From assembly GCA_011033025.1 (NCBI GenBank), contig WFMF01000159.1, positions 1 to 64,000 of the forward strand: DNA of 64,000 nucleotides, written 5' to 3'. The stretch comes from Beroe forskalii (Eukaryota; Ctenophora; Nuda; Beroida; Beroidae). Shown here piece after piece: positions 12,801-27,800 of the stretch. The notes below the pieces were generated by a model. The model had not been told where the DNA came from. It saw only the letters and a list, made by a program, of their open reading frames with translations, and did not search any database. How positions within the stretch are numbered: the stretch's first letter is position 1; each line of letters starts with the position of its first letter. Both the position numbers and the translations under genes were made by a program.

Positions 12801-15800
12801 TTTTCACGCTCGGTATTCCCAATCAATACCGGGATTTAATATTATAAACCTACACATCAACATGAACAAGTGCATGCCAAACATCCAAATGTCTGTGCAA
12901 ATCTCTGGTTCCTTAATGAAATTTATAGAGTTATAGTATGTACTACTAAGGCATCAAATTCAAATTTTTCGAACACATCTGCGAACACATCTGCGAACAC
13001 ATAATCTGCGAACACATAATCTGCGAACACATAATTAAATTTTAAGCAATAGATAAAACTGAATTTAACAATGACGTCAAGGTTTGAGGTTGGATAATTT
13101 ATATTTATTAAGGCAGAAATCCTTATATGGAAATATGCTATTCGAAGGTTTTTCATGATCATTAGGTTCAGGTTCCGATTGTATCAACTATCAGTGCTAA
13201 CATTCTAGGTTCTCTTTCGATTGTATCAGGGGATTTCAGTAAACTTATACAGTCGCACCACAACACCATGTAATTATTTAAATGATCTGAGCAAAAAGAT
13301 CCACAGTAGAGGGTAAATTTGAACATTATATCGATCATGATTTATTCATATCATCCGAAATGAAGATACAGATTAAAGTATATGGCTAAGTAAGTAAGTA
13401 TATGAACCATCTTGGACCAAAGATTTTCCCGCAAAATCTACAGGGTGCACTTCTGAACAATATAAGTTACCCGTTTCTCAAGAAACTGAGATGATGATTT
13501 ACGTGCTTAGCTCAGTTTAAACAGTAACATTAACCCATGGAGCAAATGAGAAAACCTTTATCCCCTAACTAAGTAACGACCAATAAGCGCCCGGATACAT
13601 CCTCCCTAACCATTGGATTGTATTATCAAAGAGCTGTTTAACTCATGTTGCAGTGCATTAATGTTCAGGTATTGGAAATAGGCGCACTGCTCGGTCAATC
13701 CACTGCCTCTCTTGAGGTATCCTACGAGTAAAATACCAAATTATAAATGTGGAATGTGGATAACACTTTGAGGGTGCGTGCAAACATCTAAACAATGTTC
13801 TGAGTGAACTGGATTTTAAATGGGTGCAGGCGGGTAAAATGACGTCATCATCTTCACCTGCACCCAAATGGGTCTGTGGTAAGCTGACTACGCAAAACCA
13901 ATCATTTGCTCACAGGGGTTCATTATGCCGCCAAATATATGGTAGACAAGCTACACAGGTGATGAGCACGAACATTACAGTTTTTAAAGAGGAGTGTCAT
14001 TAAACCATCTGGTGGCTAGCTAAGTGAAGGTGATTAAATGGAAAACTACAGACAGGTAGACAGGATGTTGTGGGCGCCATGTGTCATTAAATGGGTTCAG
14101 CAATCAAGATTCACAGGCATTGTCCAGAAGATTGAATTTCTATTCTCACCGACTAATTTTCTTCTTTAGTAGCGGAAAATTTGATACTTTGATAAGGAAA
14201 ACGGAAGTAAGAAGTAATACGACAGTGGACTTACTCCAAGCCATACGTACAATCATTAAGATCAATAGGATGAATTATTGAAATAGGGCGACGGAAAAAG
14301 GCAGACAATTTATCATATCTGCTACTCACCAAGTAATTTAAAATCATCAAAAACCTTCATGCATCTACAGTTTATGTAGTCAAATTTCAGTTAAAAAAAG
14401 TTAAATTGTCAGTCAAATATCAGTCAAGTGTCCGTCAAATTTCAGTCAAATGTTGTCAAATTTCAGTCAAATGTTGTCAAATGCTTCATGCAGGGCATGC
14501 ATCTACAGCTTATGTTGTCAAATTTCAGTTAAAATTAGCGATTCAATAATTTAAGTTCATTCCCCAAAATTACAGTCGGGCTTTTCAGGGTTAAATAGCA
14601 TTTCAAATACACAAAGTTAAAACTAGTTTCATCGACAATGAGAAAGTGATGTATCATAGAATAAGATCTGGAAAGTCTGACTGAGTTAAATCAAATGGCA
14701 ATGCGGTCTACGGGAAGACTATAATTGCTCTGGTTGTATTTCTAATATATCCAAAAAGGCACTTAGCACAACTGTTGCAAGCTTGCTTAATTGCATGAAG
14801 CCCGACAGCCCGTACAACATTTGCAAGGATCCAACATTCCAAATCGGATATTTGTAAAATTTATAACTATTAACTATGATAGTAGGGCCACATGGAGATG
14901 TATATTAGCGCATTCTCAGTCGTTCTTAAGCGTACATCAGTGCATGTTTTACGAGGAAAAGCCGAGTTTGATATGCACAATACATATGCTGAAATGATGC
15001 TTTACTGTTATTCCATTAGTTGAGCAGAAAGATCTTGGTACATACATTTCATGCATCCGAAATGTGTTATGTCAGGGAGCCTAATAATCTGTCATCTACT
15101 TTTTATATCTCAAGTCCGATTTCATGCATTTGTGATGCGCCTCACACGTTTTAAAAACTTTACAACTGCCTTAGCAAGATATGATAATTAAAGGAATAAT
15201 AGCTTGCTAGGCAGTTCAGTAAATGCAGTGGTACAGTACAAGCTACAATACATGTACATTGTACATTCTGTACAGTGTACATGTACATTTGGTACATTCC
15301 ATTTCCACATTACATTTCTTCCAGGAAAGAGTAACTGATTAGAGAGAGAGCTAGTAAAACTCACAGTTCACTGTACAATGCAGAATGTACTGCACTTAAT
15401 AACAAGAATTCGCAGCAGCATACACTGGCTTTATTATAGTGTACATTGAGTATGCGTTACTTTGTAGCAGAAATACAATATGACAGATTTCAGGCGTATA
15501 TAATAACATATATTATATATGCTAGTTCTATGTGAAGTTATGTACCAATTATATATAGCTGTGATAGGCATTTTGTAAATTGTCTGGCTTTGTAAGTTGG
15601 TTGGTTTAAGAATATTATAATCGTTTTCCGATTTATCGAATAAGTTTTATTATTTAATAATGACTTAATCAATGATAGGTACTTGGGAAAGCCAATATAT
15701 CAAATTAAAGTGATGAAGTTTTGATTTCGAGAAGCATTACTATGGGCAGTGATAGCAAGTTGTTTAATATTTTCATAGAGCTATTTTAGGAGCTAGCAAC

Positions 15801-18800
15801 TAGTGCTGAGACATTTGGAACAAGATTATCAACATACTAATACATTTCTAAAATCTATTAAACATTAATAACTTGAATATATGATATTATTTACCGCGTG
15901 GCCGGATATAGCGGTTAAAGGACCAGTAAACTGAAAAAACTTTTTTGCTGTCCTTTTGATATATTATGCATAATTACTAATGCTGCCGATATTCGAAATC
16001 CGCATCTCTCTAGCTACTTCCTAACGCAAGTTAATTGGGTTTAAGTTGCATAGCGCTGTGACGTCACTTAATCCCTGTGTTTGTGTTACGAGCTGAGGAC
16101 GCGCTGATTACTGCTACAAATACCTTTGAATTGCATGGTAACAGATTGGCCTGTAGGCCTGTAGGTACTGTACTTATTCGGTTTAATTGCGCGTTGTCAC
16201 ATAGCTAATCAAGGCATATGGTCATGACATGAAATGATGCTAATTACAAACTTACAAAACTTCAGACCCAATCAAACAATTCACGAGAAATTGAGAAGAT
16301 ACGACCGGCACCGGTAGTGGGGGTTCTTAGCACAACGATACTTCATTTGAGAGTAGAGTTCTGATCAGGGTACCAATTTATGCTCTTTAGGGCGTCTGCT
16401 TTCGATATATCCCCGGACACATTCTACAAATTGGATGTTTTCGGGTCTAATTAGCCTTAATTGACCTTAATTGGATACATTGGTAACATGCCATTACACA
16501 CTTTTTCGAGCTAGTGGGGGCCAAGGCACCCCTAGATTTTTTCTAGGGGGGGCCTTTTGAAAATTACGGGGGGCCAAAATTTACATAAGTAAATTTTCAT
16601 TTTTCATAGCCTTTATTTTTACTATTTTGCATGAAAATACCATGTTTTATTAATTATTTTATTATTTTAGCACTAAAATCATGTTTTATTCATTGATTTT
16701 ACCCTGAAAAATGGTGAATTTCAGGAAAATTTCTGTCTTAATGAACTAAATTTTGACCTCCTTTTTATGCTCAAATTTTTGAGAAAATCTTAGGTAGGGC
16801 CAAGGCCCCCCCTAAGATTTTTCTACAGGGGGCCTTATGAAAACTAGGGGGGGGGGGCCTGGCCCCCCCCTTAGGGGGGGCCGTGTAGTCCCATGATTGG
16901 TAACTTCGGTATTTTACTCGGGAATTTGACCTAACTATACGCACAATCCACTGGTTTTTGGGGTTTACGAACGTTTTGAACACCTCAGACCTCGGCAAGT
17001 GCCTTAATTGACCATAATTGGCCTTAATTAGGTGAATTGATATCGTCGGTATTTCAGGTCCAATTCTCTCGGGAATTTGACTAGAAACTATGTACAATGT
17101 ACTCGTTATCGGCGTTTATGAAGGTTTTGAATACCTCAGACCTCGGAAAGTGCACTTTAATTGACCATAATTGGACTTAATTGGGTAAACTGATAACTTC
17201 GGTATTTCTTATCCAATCAACTAGGGTTTTTACTAAACTATGTACAATCCACTAGTTTAGGAGTTCCCGGTTCGTGACGGCTTTGACACCTCAGACATTG
17301 GCATACCATAATTAGGATTAATTGTGTGCATTTGTACTCTGCAGTACCTAATAAAGTAATAACTGGGGGACAATGTCAATAGCAATTTTCAAAGTAAAAA
17401 GTAAGGGCCAGGTACACTTAAAAAGCACCCTCCCTGTTTAAGCGTTTTTGAAAATTTCATCACATCTAATGCAAAATTTACTCATAAATGGACACTTGGC
17501 CCATTGATGGTCTGGATAGCATCATCAGTGCAATCTCAATCACTTCATGGATTTAAATACAATCAATGATAAATTTGTTTCATCAGAAATCTATTTGGCA
17601 GCCCCCCTATTTACACGAAACTTCGAAATCCTCCACCCCAGTACTCTTATTTCGCCTCCCCCTCGCTTATTAGGTACTACAGAGTAACCTCGTTATTTCC
17701 GTTTTCGTCGGAACTTTCACTGAACTATATAACTACACGGTTTCTATGGGTTTGTGGGGTTTTGGTGGTTTCAAGCATCTCAGATGCACCCTTCAAATGA
17801 AACGTATTGGCCTCGAATGTCAGACAGTATCCTAGTATCCAAGTAGCGCGATACACTTGGTAGATTTTCCCTTATATCTCCATTGCATTAATAATTAATA
17901 ATTAAACCGAATTGTAGATTCGCTAATCTTGCATTTTCAATCTATAGGTCGGAAAGCAAATGTAGGTATGTACCTAGAATGACTATAAACTGTTCGATAA
18001 CAAACAAAACTTTGTACACATAACGATCAGTGTTATTCCAGTATGTTTATGCAATGTCCAAGCACGGTAACCTGAACCACAGGGATTAAGTGACGTCACG
18101 AGCAGCAAATTGAGTTCCGCTTTTAATTGAGTTACCTATGCGATAGGAGATTCGTTCTTTCACTGATGAGTTTGTATATGGATTTAAAACAAATTAGTTT
18201 GGGTTTCGATTGATTTTCGAAATATGAAATTTTCAGTTTACTGGTCCTTTAAGTAAGATGTGTTATTTTTGAGTTTTTTTTCATACTTTTGATATTATTT
18301 TCACACTTTTGATATTATTTTCATACTTTCATATTATTTTCATAGTTTTTGGTATTATTTTCATAGTTTTTGGTATTATTTCATAGTTTTGGTATTATTT
18401 TCATAGTTTTGCTATTATTTTCACAGTATTTGATATTATTTTTCATAGTTTTCTATTATTTTCAGTATTCAATATTATATTCACACTTGTCAAAGGAACT
18501 CAGACGGAGCCTCACATCAAAGCTTTGATAAACAAGTCGTATTGCTCACCACGTAAAGCCTACCGTCTAAAGACAAAAGTTATATTTATATGCTGAGAGA
18601 AGAAAATGTTTTCTTGCGTTTGAAAACTTAGAAATAATATCGTTACGCAACTCCCAACAGCAGTAACAAATTGTTTTCAACTCGGCTGCGCCTCGATGAA
18701 AACACCTTGGGGGATACTTTTATTATAACCAATGTTTCAACCCACAAATTTGCGATCACAATATATTGAAATATTAGATCATTATCATGTAAAATATTTT

Positions 18801-21800
18801 GAGCTGAATACATAATAAAATGTACATACGTCAGGAATTGACGAGTTAATCGATATTTATGTGAGCATTTAACTCTTATTAAGAACGAGTCTGAACGCTC
18901 ATTACAGAGATTAATCTCTACTTAGATACGTTTGGCGTAGAACTAAAATCATTGGCCTTTTCGTTACGAGATTTGAACACCAATAGACAAAAACATTGTC
19001 ATGGTGATATATTACAAAATTATGATCTCTGGTTAAACTTTCAAACTCTAATTAATTTTTGGCAAGAAAAACAACCTTTTCGATAGAGCGAGAGCTTTGA
19101 ACTGATTTGAATTTGGGAGATTACATTTGACGCGCTTAGAATCGAGTTATATTGCTCGGGGGATTGTATTGGCAGTTTCATTTTACATCAGACCAAGGGA
19201 CCGGAGACATTGGTTGAGAGCCCCCGGATGTTATCAGATACAACACTCAGAGGGTGCTGTAACCATGACCATGAATATCCTTCTTACTCTTAGGAGGGGA
19301 GGGACCGAAGCCATAGGCGTATGGAAACAAGTGCCGAACAGGATGGGAATAAGACCATGAATATAAACAGGCCAGAAACGAAAATTTACCATGGAGGTAC
19401 CAATAACACATTATAATTAATGTGTTGTTTAAGAAATAAATCACAAAAATTTAATATCAAATTACCTGATCAGCAATACGGTCAATATTATCGAAGAAGT
19501 ACTCTGCGTTGTCGTTCTGAAATAGTTTGAAATTGATTAGTTGGGAAAAGTAGCTTTGAATAATTTTCATGAATTTCAAATCGTGTTTTTCAAGAACTTG
19601 CGTTACTTTGGTTGAGATAAATACTTAAATTAGATCAATCTTTCATCTTACTGAAAATTGGCACATTATATCGGAAATTTGAAAAGCGTGAAGCTATGGA
19701 GAGCAAGCTTTTAAATCTTGAATATATTTAATTTAAATGTAACTGTGCTCCTGTATATCTAAGTTGAATACATAACTTAACAGATCTACGTAGCATGTGT
19801 AGCACACAGCAAAAGCGGCATAGTATCTTGAGTGTGCTCCCCCTAATATAACGATGAAGGTTGCCAACGAAACACAGGCGGCTGCATCGTGATCTCACTG
19901 TCATGGCTCAGAATGGTGTGCTGTGGGAAGGGCAGGGAATCGAACCCGGGATCTTTCGATCATGAGTCAAAGTTCCTACCATTACACCAACCGACCACGA
20001 ATGGTGTTCAATGACAAACCGGCTATGTTTCGTGCGATCCCTCGAATCAAGGTGTGTAATGCCGTCATAATCCTATTGTCATGTCTTCAACAGTGTGATA
20101 TGACATATTCATTATTAACGTCCTCATCAATTAATAAAGACCCGTGTGGTTGACCCCTTGAGCACAGCAAAAACAAAAGTCTGCCCCAGAGTAACTTAGA
20201 TCATTGCAAAGTGAAGCAAACCTAAACTGGAATAATAATAAAAACTAGCATATTTTCGATGATGCTCTGAAATGGGAATATTTTAATAGCTTACGCTGCA
20301 CCTGAACAAAATGAGACGTTTTTGGTAAAAAGCTCGTAAATTAAGACTACAGTACCACAGCGGGGTTCACTTACCGGGGATGGCGATCAAATCTAAAGAG
20401 AATTGGTACATTTATCAATAGATATAATATCATCATGTCACAAAAACAGCAAAAAGTGAAGATCTGAGCCGCAGTTTTTTTAAAGTTTACTACGTAGAGG
20501 TAATAAAAGAGTTTGATAAATCAAACTTGAGTGGGTTATTTTCATCCAAATACATGAAAATAGCATACTATAATCAAAGGGAACAAGTAAATCATTTTAC
20601 AATGAACTTTGACGTGAGAATGTGTTGTTTTGGACAGCAGGGGGCAGGTAATCAGAGGGCCGGTACTTACATGGTTATAGAATGTTTCCGTTAGGGTAAA
20701 GTGCCCCTGTAATTATAGTGGATCTTGTCATATGAACGGTATATGCCATGTTTTTAACTCCACGCATTGGAAATTGGGACATTGCTTGTTTACTCTACAC
20801 GTGACTTACACGATGGAGTGGACGAACAATGCACCAATTTCCAATACACGAGAATTGTTTAGTGTGTTTTGTGTAATGTGTATTACATCCAGAATACAAT
20901 AATCACGGTGTATAAATTCTATATGTTCCAATGTGATTTGTGTAGAATGGATTAATGGTACACGCCCGTTGCATTTAAGACTCATTTAACGTCTGAGGAT
21001 TACATAATTCCACCTAACTCTGTGCAGAGGATTACTTAATTCTGTCTAAATCTGTACATACATTCGGTAGAGTACATTAAGGCCCTGGCAAGGGCCCAAA
21101 ATTCAGGTGGAATCTATTCTTTAAAAAATCCCCCTCAAAAATCCCCCCAAAAACGTCAATTTCAAATTTTGGGCTGCCAGGGTATAGTATACACGATGTA
21201 ATGTTAGCATATTCCCGCCCTGGCCAGGGCGGTAACCCCCTGCATATCAGAAAAATAAAAAGAAATAGAGAGTCGGGACCTATCTAGAACGATTCGTCGT
21301 AAAATTTTAGGTCTAGAACAACCGTTCTTATAGATACGCGTATACTTAAATCGCACGCCACAGTAACGTAACTGGGGGCTATATGAGAGAATTCGGTGTC
21401 ACAGTAGTTTAATAATAATTTCCGTCCTGGCAAGGACGGCAACCCCTCACAGTAAGAAAAAAAAAAAAAAACTTTGTGTTTAAAATGGTGAAGGAAGCAT
21501 CTGAGAGCTTCGAAACCTATCTAAACGATTCCCAATCAAATTTCACATGGGTGTCGACCCCTCTCCCATGAATGGATAAATATACCAAAATCTCGAGATA
21601 TCCTCGAACGTAACCTTGCCAGGACTATATGTCACAGGACGAATATATACATCCTTACGCAGTTATATATAGACGTGATAATTTTAGGACCAAAACGGGA
21701 ACGAAGTAAACTCGAAAACCATAAAAGATACAGACATGATCGATGATGGGTTTTTTTCAGCTAAGATGGGAGATGGTAATGGGCTGTGTAGGAAGTTTCG

Positions 21801-24800
21801 CGGATCGATTTTTTTTGCTGTTGTGACGTCATCAAAATCGATGAAATCACGATTTTTAGCGAAAAACGTAATTTTGGACCACTTTGAAGCACTGTATCTG
21901 AAAAGTTTTCACGCGTCATGATTTCCCGACTTATGTAGCATCTAGACTCGAGATTTATACAAAATAAGTTTCATGGTTATTGGTGAAAAAATGAGGTCGT
22001 AGGAGGCCTCCAAAAAATCGAGGATCCTTACTAGGCCAAAATATGGTGACTTTGAGCATCTGTTTCAGCTCCGAATATTGCTCCATCTTTTCCAGACGTA
22101 TTAATATTCTTTCTCAATCAAATATCAAGGGTAAAAGTTTCAAGTCGTCCCGATTTAAGGGAAGGTGGTGGCCCTCAAAACGTAAATTTGAGCCGCTTTT
22201 GAAAAGTCAAAAATTTGGCCAAGTCCAATTTCATGCCGAGTTTCAAAAGTGCAGGGCTGTTGTGCTAAACGATAGTGACTAAAAAAACATTTTAACTGAC
22301 TTGGTACTTGAAGAGAACAAGAAATGGCCCATGGAAATGAAGTGCACGTGAGTTCACGTGGACGTTTTGTAGAAATTAGGGAAATCACTATTTCAAGGAT
22401 TTTAACAAATTATTTCTATGTTTGACGCTAAATTACGTATTTTTAGATCATGATAACATCTTACAATTAAAAAGAGGCGCCCCTGTGACTCTGTGAGGGG
22501 GTTGCTATGACAGCCGCTTGCGGTTTTGTCTGTTATAATAATCTTACTATATATAATGCGTGTTGTTAATTTATATATATTTATTTATTTATTTATTTAT
22601 TTATGGCGATTCGTTTTCAAGTAGGCAACGAAATTCTTTTTCATCGTGTTGCAAAAACTTTATATCATCAGAAAAAAATATGCGAGATTTTTCGGCCACC
22701 CTGAGGCGTGGTGGGCGCCCTTTTTCACAAAAATTAAAGTTTCAATTTTTTTTTTTCAAAATTCTTCGCCATCGGTGCTTATGATGAATAAAAATTTTGA
22801 GAATTTTGTCCGAATTGGGTCACCCTGAGGGGCGTGGGGGGCCACGCCCTTTTCACAAAAAATTAAACTTTCAATTTTTCCAAATTCCCCCCGACTCTTA
22901 TGAAAAAAAAAAAATTTTGAAATTTTTAATTGGGGGGGTCCTAGGAGCTGGGAGGCCCCCCCTTTTTCCAAAATTAAACCCAATTTTTTTCTTTTTTCCA
23001 TCAATTCTTATGATGAAAAAAATTTTTGAAATTTGTTTTTTGGGGTACCTAAGGGCGGGGGACCCCCCTTTTTGGGAAAAAAAATTTTTTCAAAATTCCT
23101 TCGCTTGGGCCCTTATGATAAAAAGGTTTGGGGGATATTTGGTTTTTTGGGTTCCCGTTGGGCGTGGAAAGCTTTTTTGAAAAAAGTTTCAATTTCCCCA
23201 AACTTGCTCGTCAAACCCTGTCAAAGGGACTGGGGCCTTATATGCGGCATATTCGCCGCCCAGCGGAACAAAATATAATAATAATAATAATAAAAAGAAA
23301 ATTGGGGGCCCCCTTTAAATCATGGATCTAAAGTTCTACAAATGGAAAAATGATCGGGGCCCGTTTTTAATATAAGATGGAAAATGCATTAGGCTGCCAA
23401 AGTTCTGGTGACGTCATTGCGACGTCATGACGTCATCAACTTAGCGAAATTTACTGCTTTTATGAAAATAAGGTCATTTTTCGAGCACATTTTTCACCAA
23501 GGGGAAAGGAGATACTTTGATTTTTCCAAATGAGGTTAGCAAATTTCAAGAGCTTTCAGAAAATCATATGGACTATTGGTCTATCTCGATTTTCATCGAG
23601 ATCTACGCGATTTTCTATGGTGCGGTAAACAATCGATGTCGAAAATTTAGGACAAAAAAGTTAAATGAGTGCAATGTCAAGAACTGCGACTTATCTTGAA
23701 ATGAGACCGGTCAAAATATGTTGTACTAAGGCGGAATTTGCCCTTAGGCTATATTGGAAGTTGCTTTGAGCCTATTTGGGTGCTGTGATGACGTCATCAA
23801 AATCGCGTAAAACCACTAAAAACTAGCATATTTTGCGATAAAACGCTATTTGCGCTACTTTGTTTCATCTCTAACTCAGAGAGTTTTCATCAGATATGTT
23901 TTACCTCGATATTTGCTTTCAGACCTCGAGATTTAGCTATAAAACGAGTTTCAAGGTGATCGGTCGAAATATGTCGTCATGCGAAGCCTCTAAAAAATTG
24001 AGGCCGCAAAATGGTTGAAATTACGTTAATGATGAAAAATTGTACTTTAGCCTTATTCTGTGATACGATGACGAACTAATGATGGTTTCCTCATGTCTTT
24101 CAGTGTGGGAAATATACGATGAAATAGTGAATCACGTGAGTTCACGTGGACGTTTTGTAGAAATTAGGAGATTTCAAGAAAATGATATTTACACGATTTT
24201 CGACTTGATTACGTTGAAATGAGTTCAAATACGACTAATGCGTGAAATTACATCTGGGTGCTACATTTCCCGGCACGTGAGTTCACGTGGACGATTTGTA
24301 AAGAAATTAGGGAATTGGTCAATTCTAGTAATTCCAAGTTAGAATAACGTTGTTTCGGACTGCGTGAGGTTTAGTTACATTGGTTCCAACCGAAAGACAT
24401 GGACTGACGTCACCAAATCAGCAGGGGGTTACTACGACAACCGTCTCGGTTTTGGAGAGCCTATAATATATAATAATATAATATATAATAATAATATATA
24501 CCACATAGGAAGACGCTTTGGGACCCTTATTTAGAGGCCCATATCTCGAGAACCAAAAATAGTACAGAGGTGATCGACCCCACCTTTTACTCATCTAAGG
24601 TGGAACTACACCGGAAAGTACCCGAAAATATTCCATAAGGTCCCCATGACGTCATTACGGCGTCACAAAGTTGGGGAACTTTTTTTCCAAGTTTCCCGAA
24701 AATTGGCCATCTTTAGACACATTTTTCGGCCAGAAGGAAGCAAGATAGCAAAAATTTGAGGCCACCTATTGCGATTGCAAATTTTTCGAACTTTCAGAAA

Positions 24801-27800
24801 ATCTACCGAAATTCGTGTTTACTCCACAGGATCACTGAGAAAATCACGCAAACGTGAAGGTAGGTAAAAAAATTTAACTTTTGAAAAATGACCTATTTTA
24901 CAAGTGCGAAGACTCAGCTCTGGGAGGAGTTACGGATCTGTCCGGCTGGAATCTGAGAGTTCTTTGATGTTAATGTGGACTGGGCTATGTGAGATTTTCG
25001 GTTGGTCATCTTAAGGGGCTGCTGTGACGTCACAAAGTTGGACATTTTTGTATTTTTCAATTTATGAAATAGACACTTTTCAGGCCAGAATTATGCATAG
25101 AAAACAGCATTTTAACCAAAAATGGTGACAAGGCCCTGAAAGAAAAATTTACCAGCTTTCGAATGGTATACAACAATAGCTCATTATCTCTTTAAATGTG
25201 TACGGAAATGGAGTTTGAATGAGGTACACTTTTCCAAATTTACTTATTTTGAATAGTTAAAGTTTGATTGGAAATTGCGGGTAAATGCTTTGAGATTGGG
25301 ACTCCAAAACCTCGAAAAATGAAATTTTCGGCCCAAGAAATGGAAGGTAACAAGTATTAGGTCGATATTCTTTGATTTTGGCCCATGAAAATTTTTTGAA
25401 ATGTAACAGAAAACTGTAAAAAGTGATAAAATGACCGAAATCAGGATTATTTGGTGAAAAAGATGTATTTTCAAGCAATTTACACGATTTTTTGTGAGAA
25501 ATAAAAAAAATGATTTTTTTTTATTGATTTTCGAATTTCTTCAATTTTAGCCCTCAATAAAAAGCGTTCGAATTTCTTTGTTTCTGATTTCAGCACTGAC
25601 TATACTCCTCTCAATAATACGGGATCCCGAATGACGCCACCTGAATTTTGCGTAGCGTCCGAAGGATTTGCGTGTGTTACATAGGAAAAGCTTATATTCC
25701 TCTACAAATGGTCGCAGAACAGGTAAATGAGTCGATGGTTCTACACCAACTATTGACTATTGATTCTATTCAATTCACGTCACAGAATGGATAGCAAATT
25801 CAATTCAGCCTTCTATTGAACAATTTTTATGACAAATTCGATAATTAAGTTTCTAAGCAATATCTATAGTCTAGCATCCTGAAACAAAGATTCATCGTAG
25901 ATGTACATATCGAGGTTTTGTGCTGCTATCAGCCTATACAAAACCTGGACATACGTTCACATGGGCAGACAATTAAAAAGCTGTCACACGACTTAAAACT
26001 ATCTCGATATCCTTTGAGTCTTTGACACATGGGAAATCTTCATTTATCCAGCGACGAATCTTTGCTTTAGAATACAAGATATTAATGATATGCTTCGACA
26101 CTTTAAGTTTAATATCGAATTTATTTAAAATTCAAACCAAAGATTGTTCACATAAAAGCATAATAATAAAATCAATAAATTTAACAAAGATTTTGGTAAC
26201 TTTTACCATTGACTTATTAAGGTTTGCTTTGGTGAATCATCCGCAAAAGGTTTTAGTATTCTATTTCATCACCCAGACGGTGCATTTAATTAGGACAGTA
26301 CACATTCAATTTTTGTCAACGAGACTTCCCTTTAAAACTCTCACCCAACGCTAAACACACATTATTAAACTGTGAACTGGCATGACTTTATAACCCAACT
26401 TAAATGCCCTCATACATTATATATTTCGCTTGTAACATGTTATAAATCGTGACTAATACGATTTACAGAGCTCGACAACCACTTGTTGATTTTCTTACAG
26501 CAACAGCTGAGATTATCACGAAGATAATAACCTCCGATCTTATATATAAAATAATCCTTGCGTCCACTGCGTTAAGAAGTTATATATCATGGTATCTGTC
26601 TAAAGGCTATTAACTCCGAATTCGCCAGCAGTGCTCTAGGGCACTAAATCGGTGGTGAGATATATAATCGTTAATAAGAGACTATAAATTGACGCACTTC
26701 ACAGTACTTAGTCAAGATACATATATATAATTTAACATTTATCCCATTTTTGGTATAACACACACACACACACAAACACACAAACACACACACACAAGTT
26801 GATTGGTGAATGGCGGAGGGCGCAGAGCGAGAGATGCCTCCTGTGACCGTGAGAAATCTCAGGGTAATACAGCTCGTCAGCTCTACTTGGCTACGTAATT
26901 CCAGGAGACTTCAAGAGAGATGCTATAATTGGTGTACTCTCCTGTATTTAATCTGCAATTTGTCTCCAGTCTCCAGTCTCCACCCCCATTCCCCGGTAAT
27001 TACAGAGCGGTACTAGCCATGTTTAAAACTGACACAAGTCGAAAATTTTTCATGAATTTGCAATTAACGTTCTACTTAAGTTTTTTTCATACTTTCGTTT
27101 TGGAATGCCCAATCCGAGTTCTCTAACCCTCTAAGCATGTGATTATGTTCCAGGCGGGAGTCCGGAGTTACACAGGCGGGAGTCTCCCGCTTTTTAGACG
27201 GAGATCATGTTCAAAGAAGCAAAGAGGTGGGAGCCTGGAGCCAAGCAATATGAAACATTGAACTCGTTTTGAATGTTACTCCTTCCATTTTCATGACTAG
27301 GGATCTTGAAAGTTGAAATTTAGACAGATATGATATAAGGATAGTTCAATCAATGTGCATTACAGCGACAATTCAAAACCTGGCAGTTATGTGCCTACTG
27401 CATAATATGCTGCCTGTCTTATAATTCATTAAATCATGATATTTATTCAGGACTATTACTATTATCACCCTCCCGTGATTATAATTATTGTGTGATAATT
27501 ATCGATATATCACCCCTTTAAAACTACTGTAAAGTGGCGCGCGCAAAAAGTTTCTAAAGGAGCAATTCAAACCCAAGTAACACCAAGTCTCAGTGGTGAA
27601 CAGTCGTCAAGAAATCAAATGTCCAAATGAGCGCAGTAAAAAAATCTTGAAAAGAAATTTTGATAAAGGAGCACTCGCGAATCTATAAAGGCGTTCAATC
27701 CGGACGAGGGTCGTCAGACCCGAGCGGAAAGAAATACTGTTGTATTGCTGAAGGAAAGAGCTATAATCCTGATATAGGCGGGGTATAAGACAAAAATCAA

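Larger units (their letters stand above)
1491..15893 (+). repeat. Segmental tandem duplication, copy 1
   Basis: Direct repeat of 18755-39160. Similarity starts abruptly at ATCACAATATATTG and ends at ATATTATTTA; outside these points the sequences differ. By eye most of the shared sequence differs only by scattered substitutions, small indels and the element insertions listed separately. Gene content is one G-alpha exon (2253-2303, minus), a tRNA-derived repeat (2600-2672) and one secreted-protein ORF (11430-11900). The remaining several kilobases (about 2310-5840, 7155-8100, 9240-9600, 11110-11400, 13100-15890) hold no gene I can support; they contain a CA microsatellite at 4842-4877 and long AT-rich stretches. 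An extra piece at about 7484-7610 is missing from copy 2, and about 50 bp of it (7497-7550) recurs inverted at 43585-43635. Confidence 0.93.

Noticed and set aside
19923-20153. Protein-like [10 protein letters not shown] reading
   Set aside because: Common artefact of translating a tRNA-derived repeat.
22560-23331. Several overlapping Phe/Pro/Gly-rich ORFs
   Set aside because: They follow a tandem of homopolymer-rich units; frames change with each unit.
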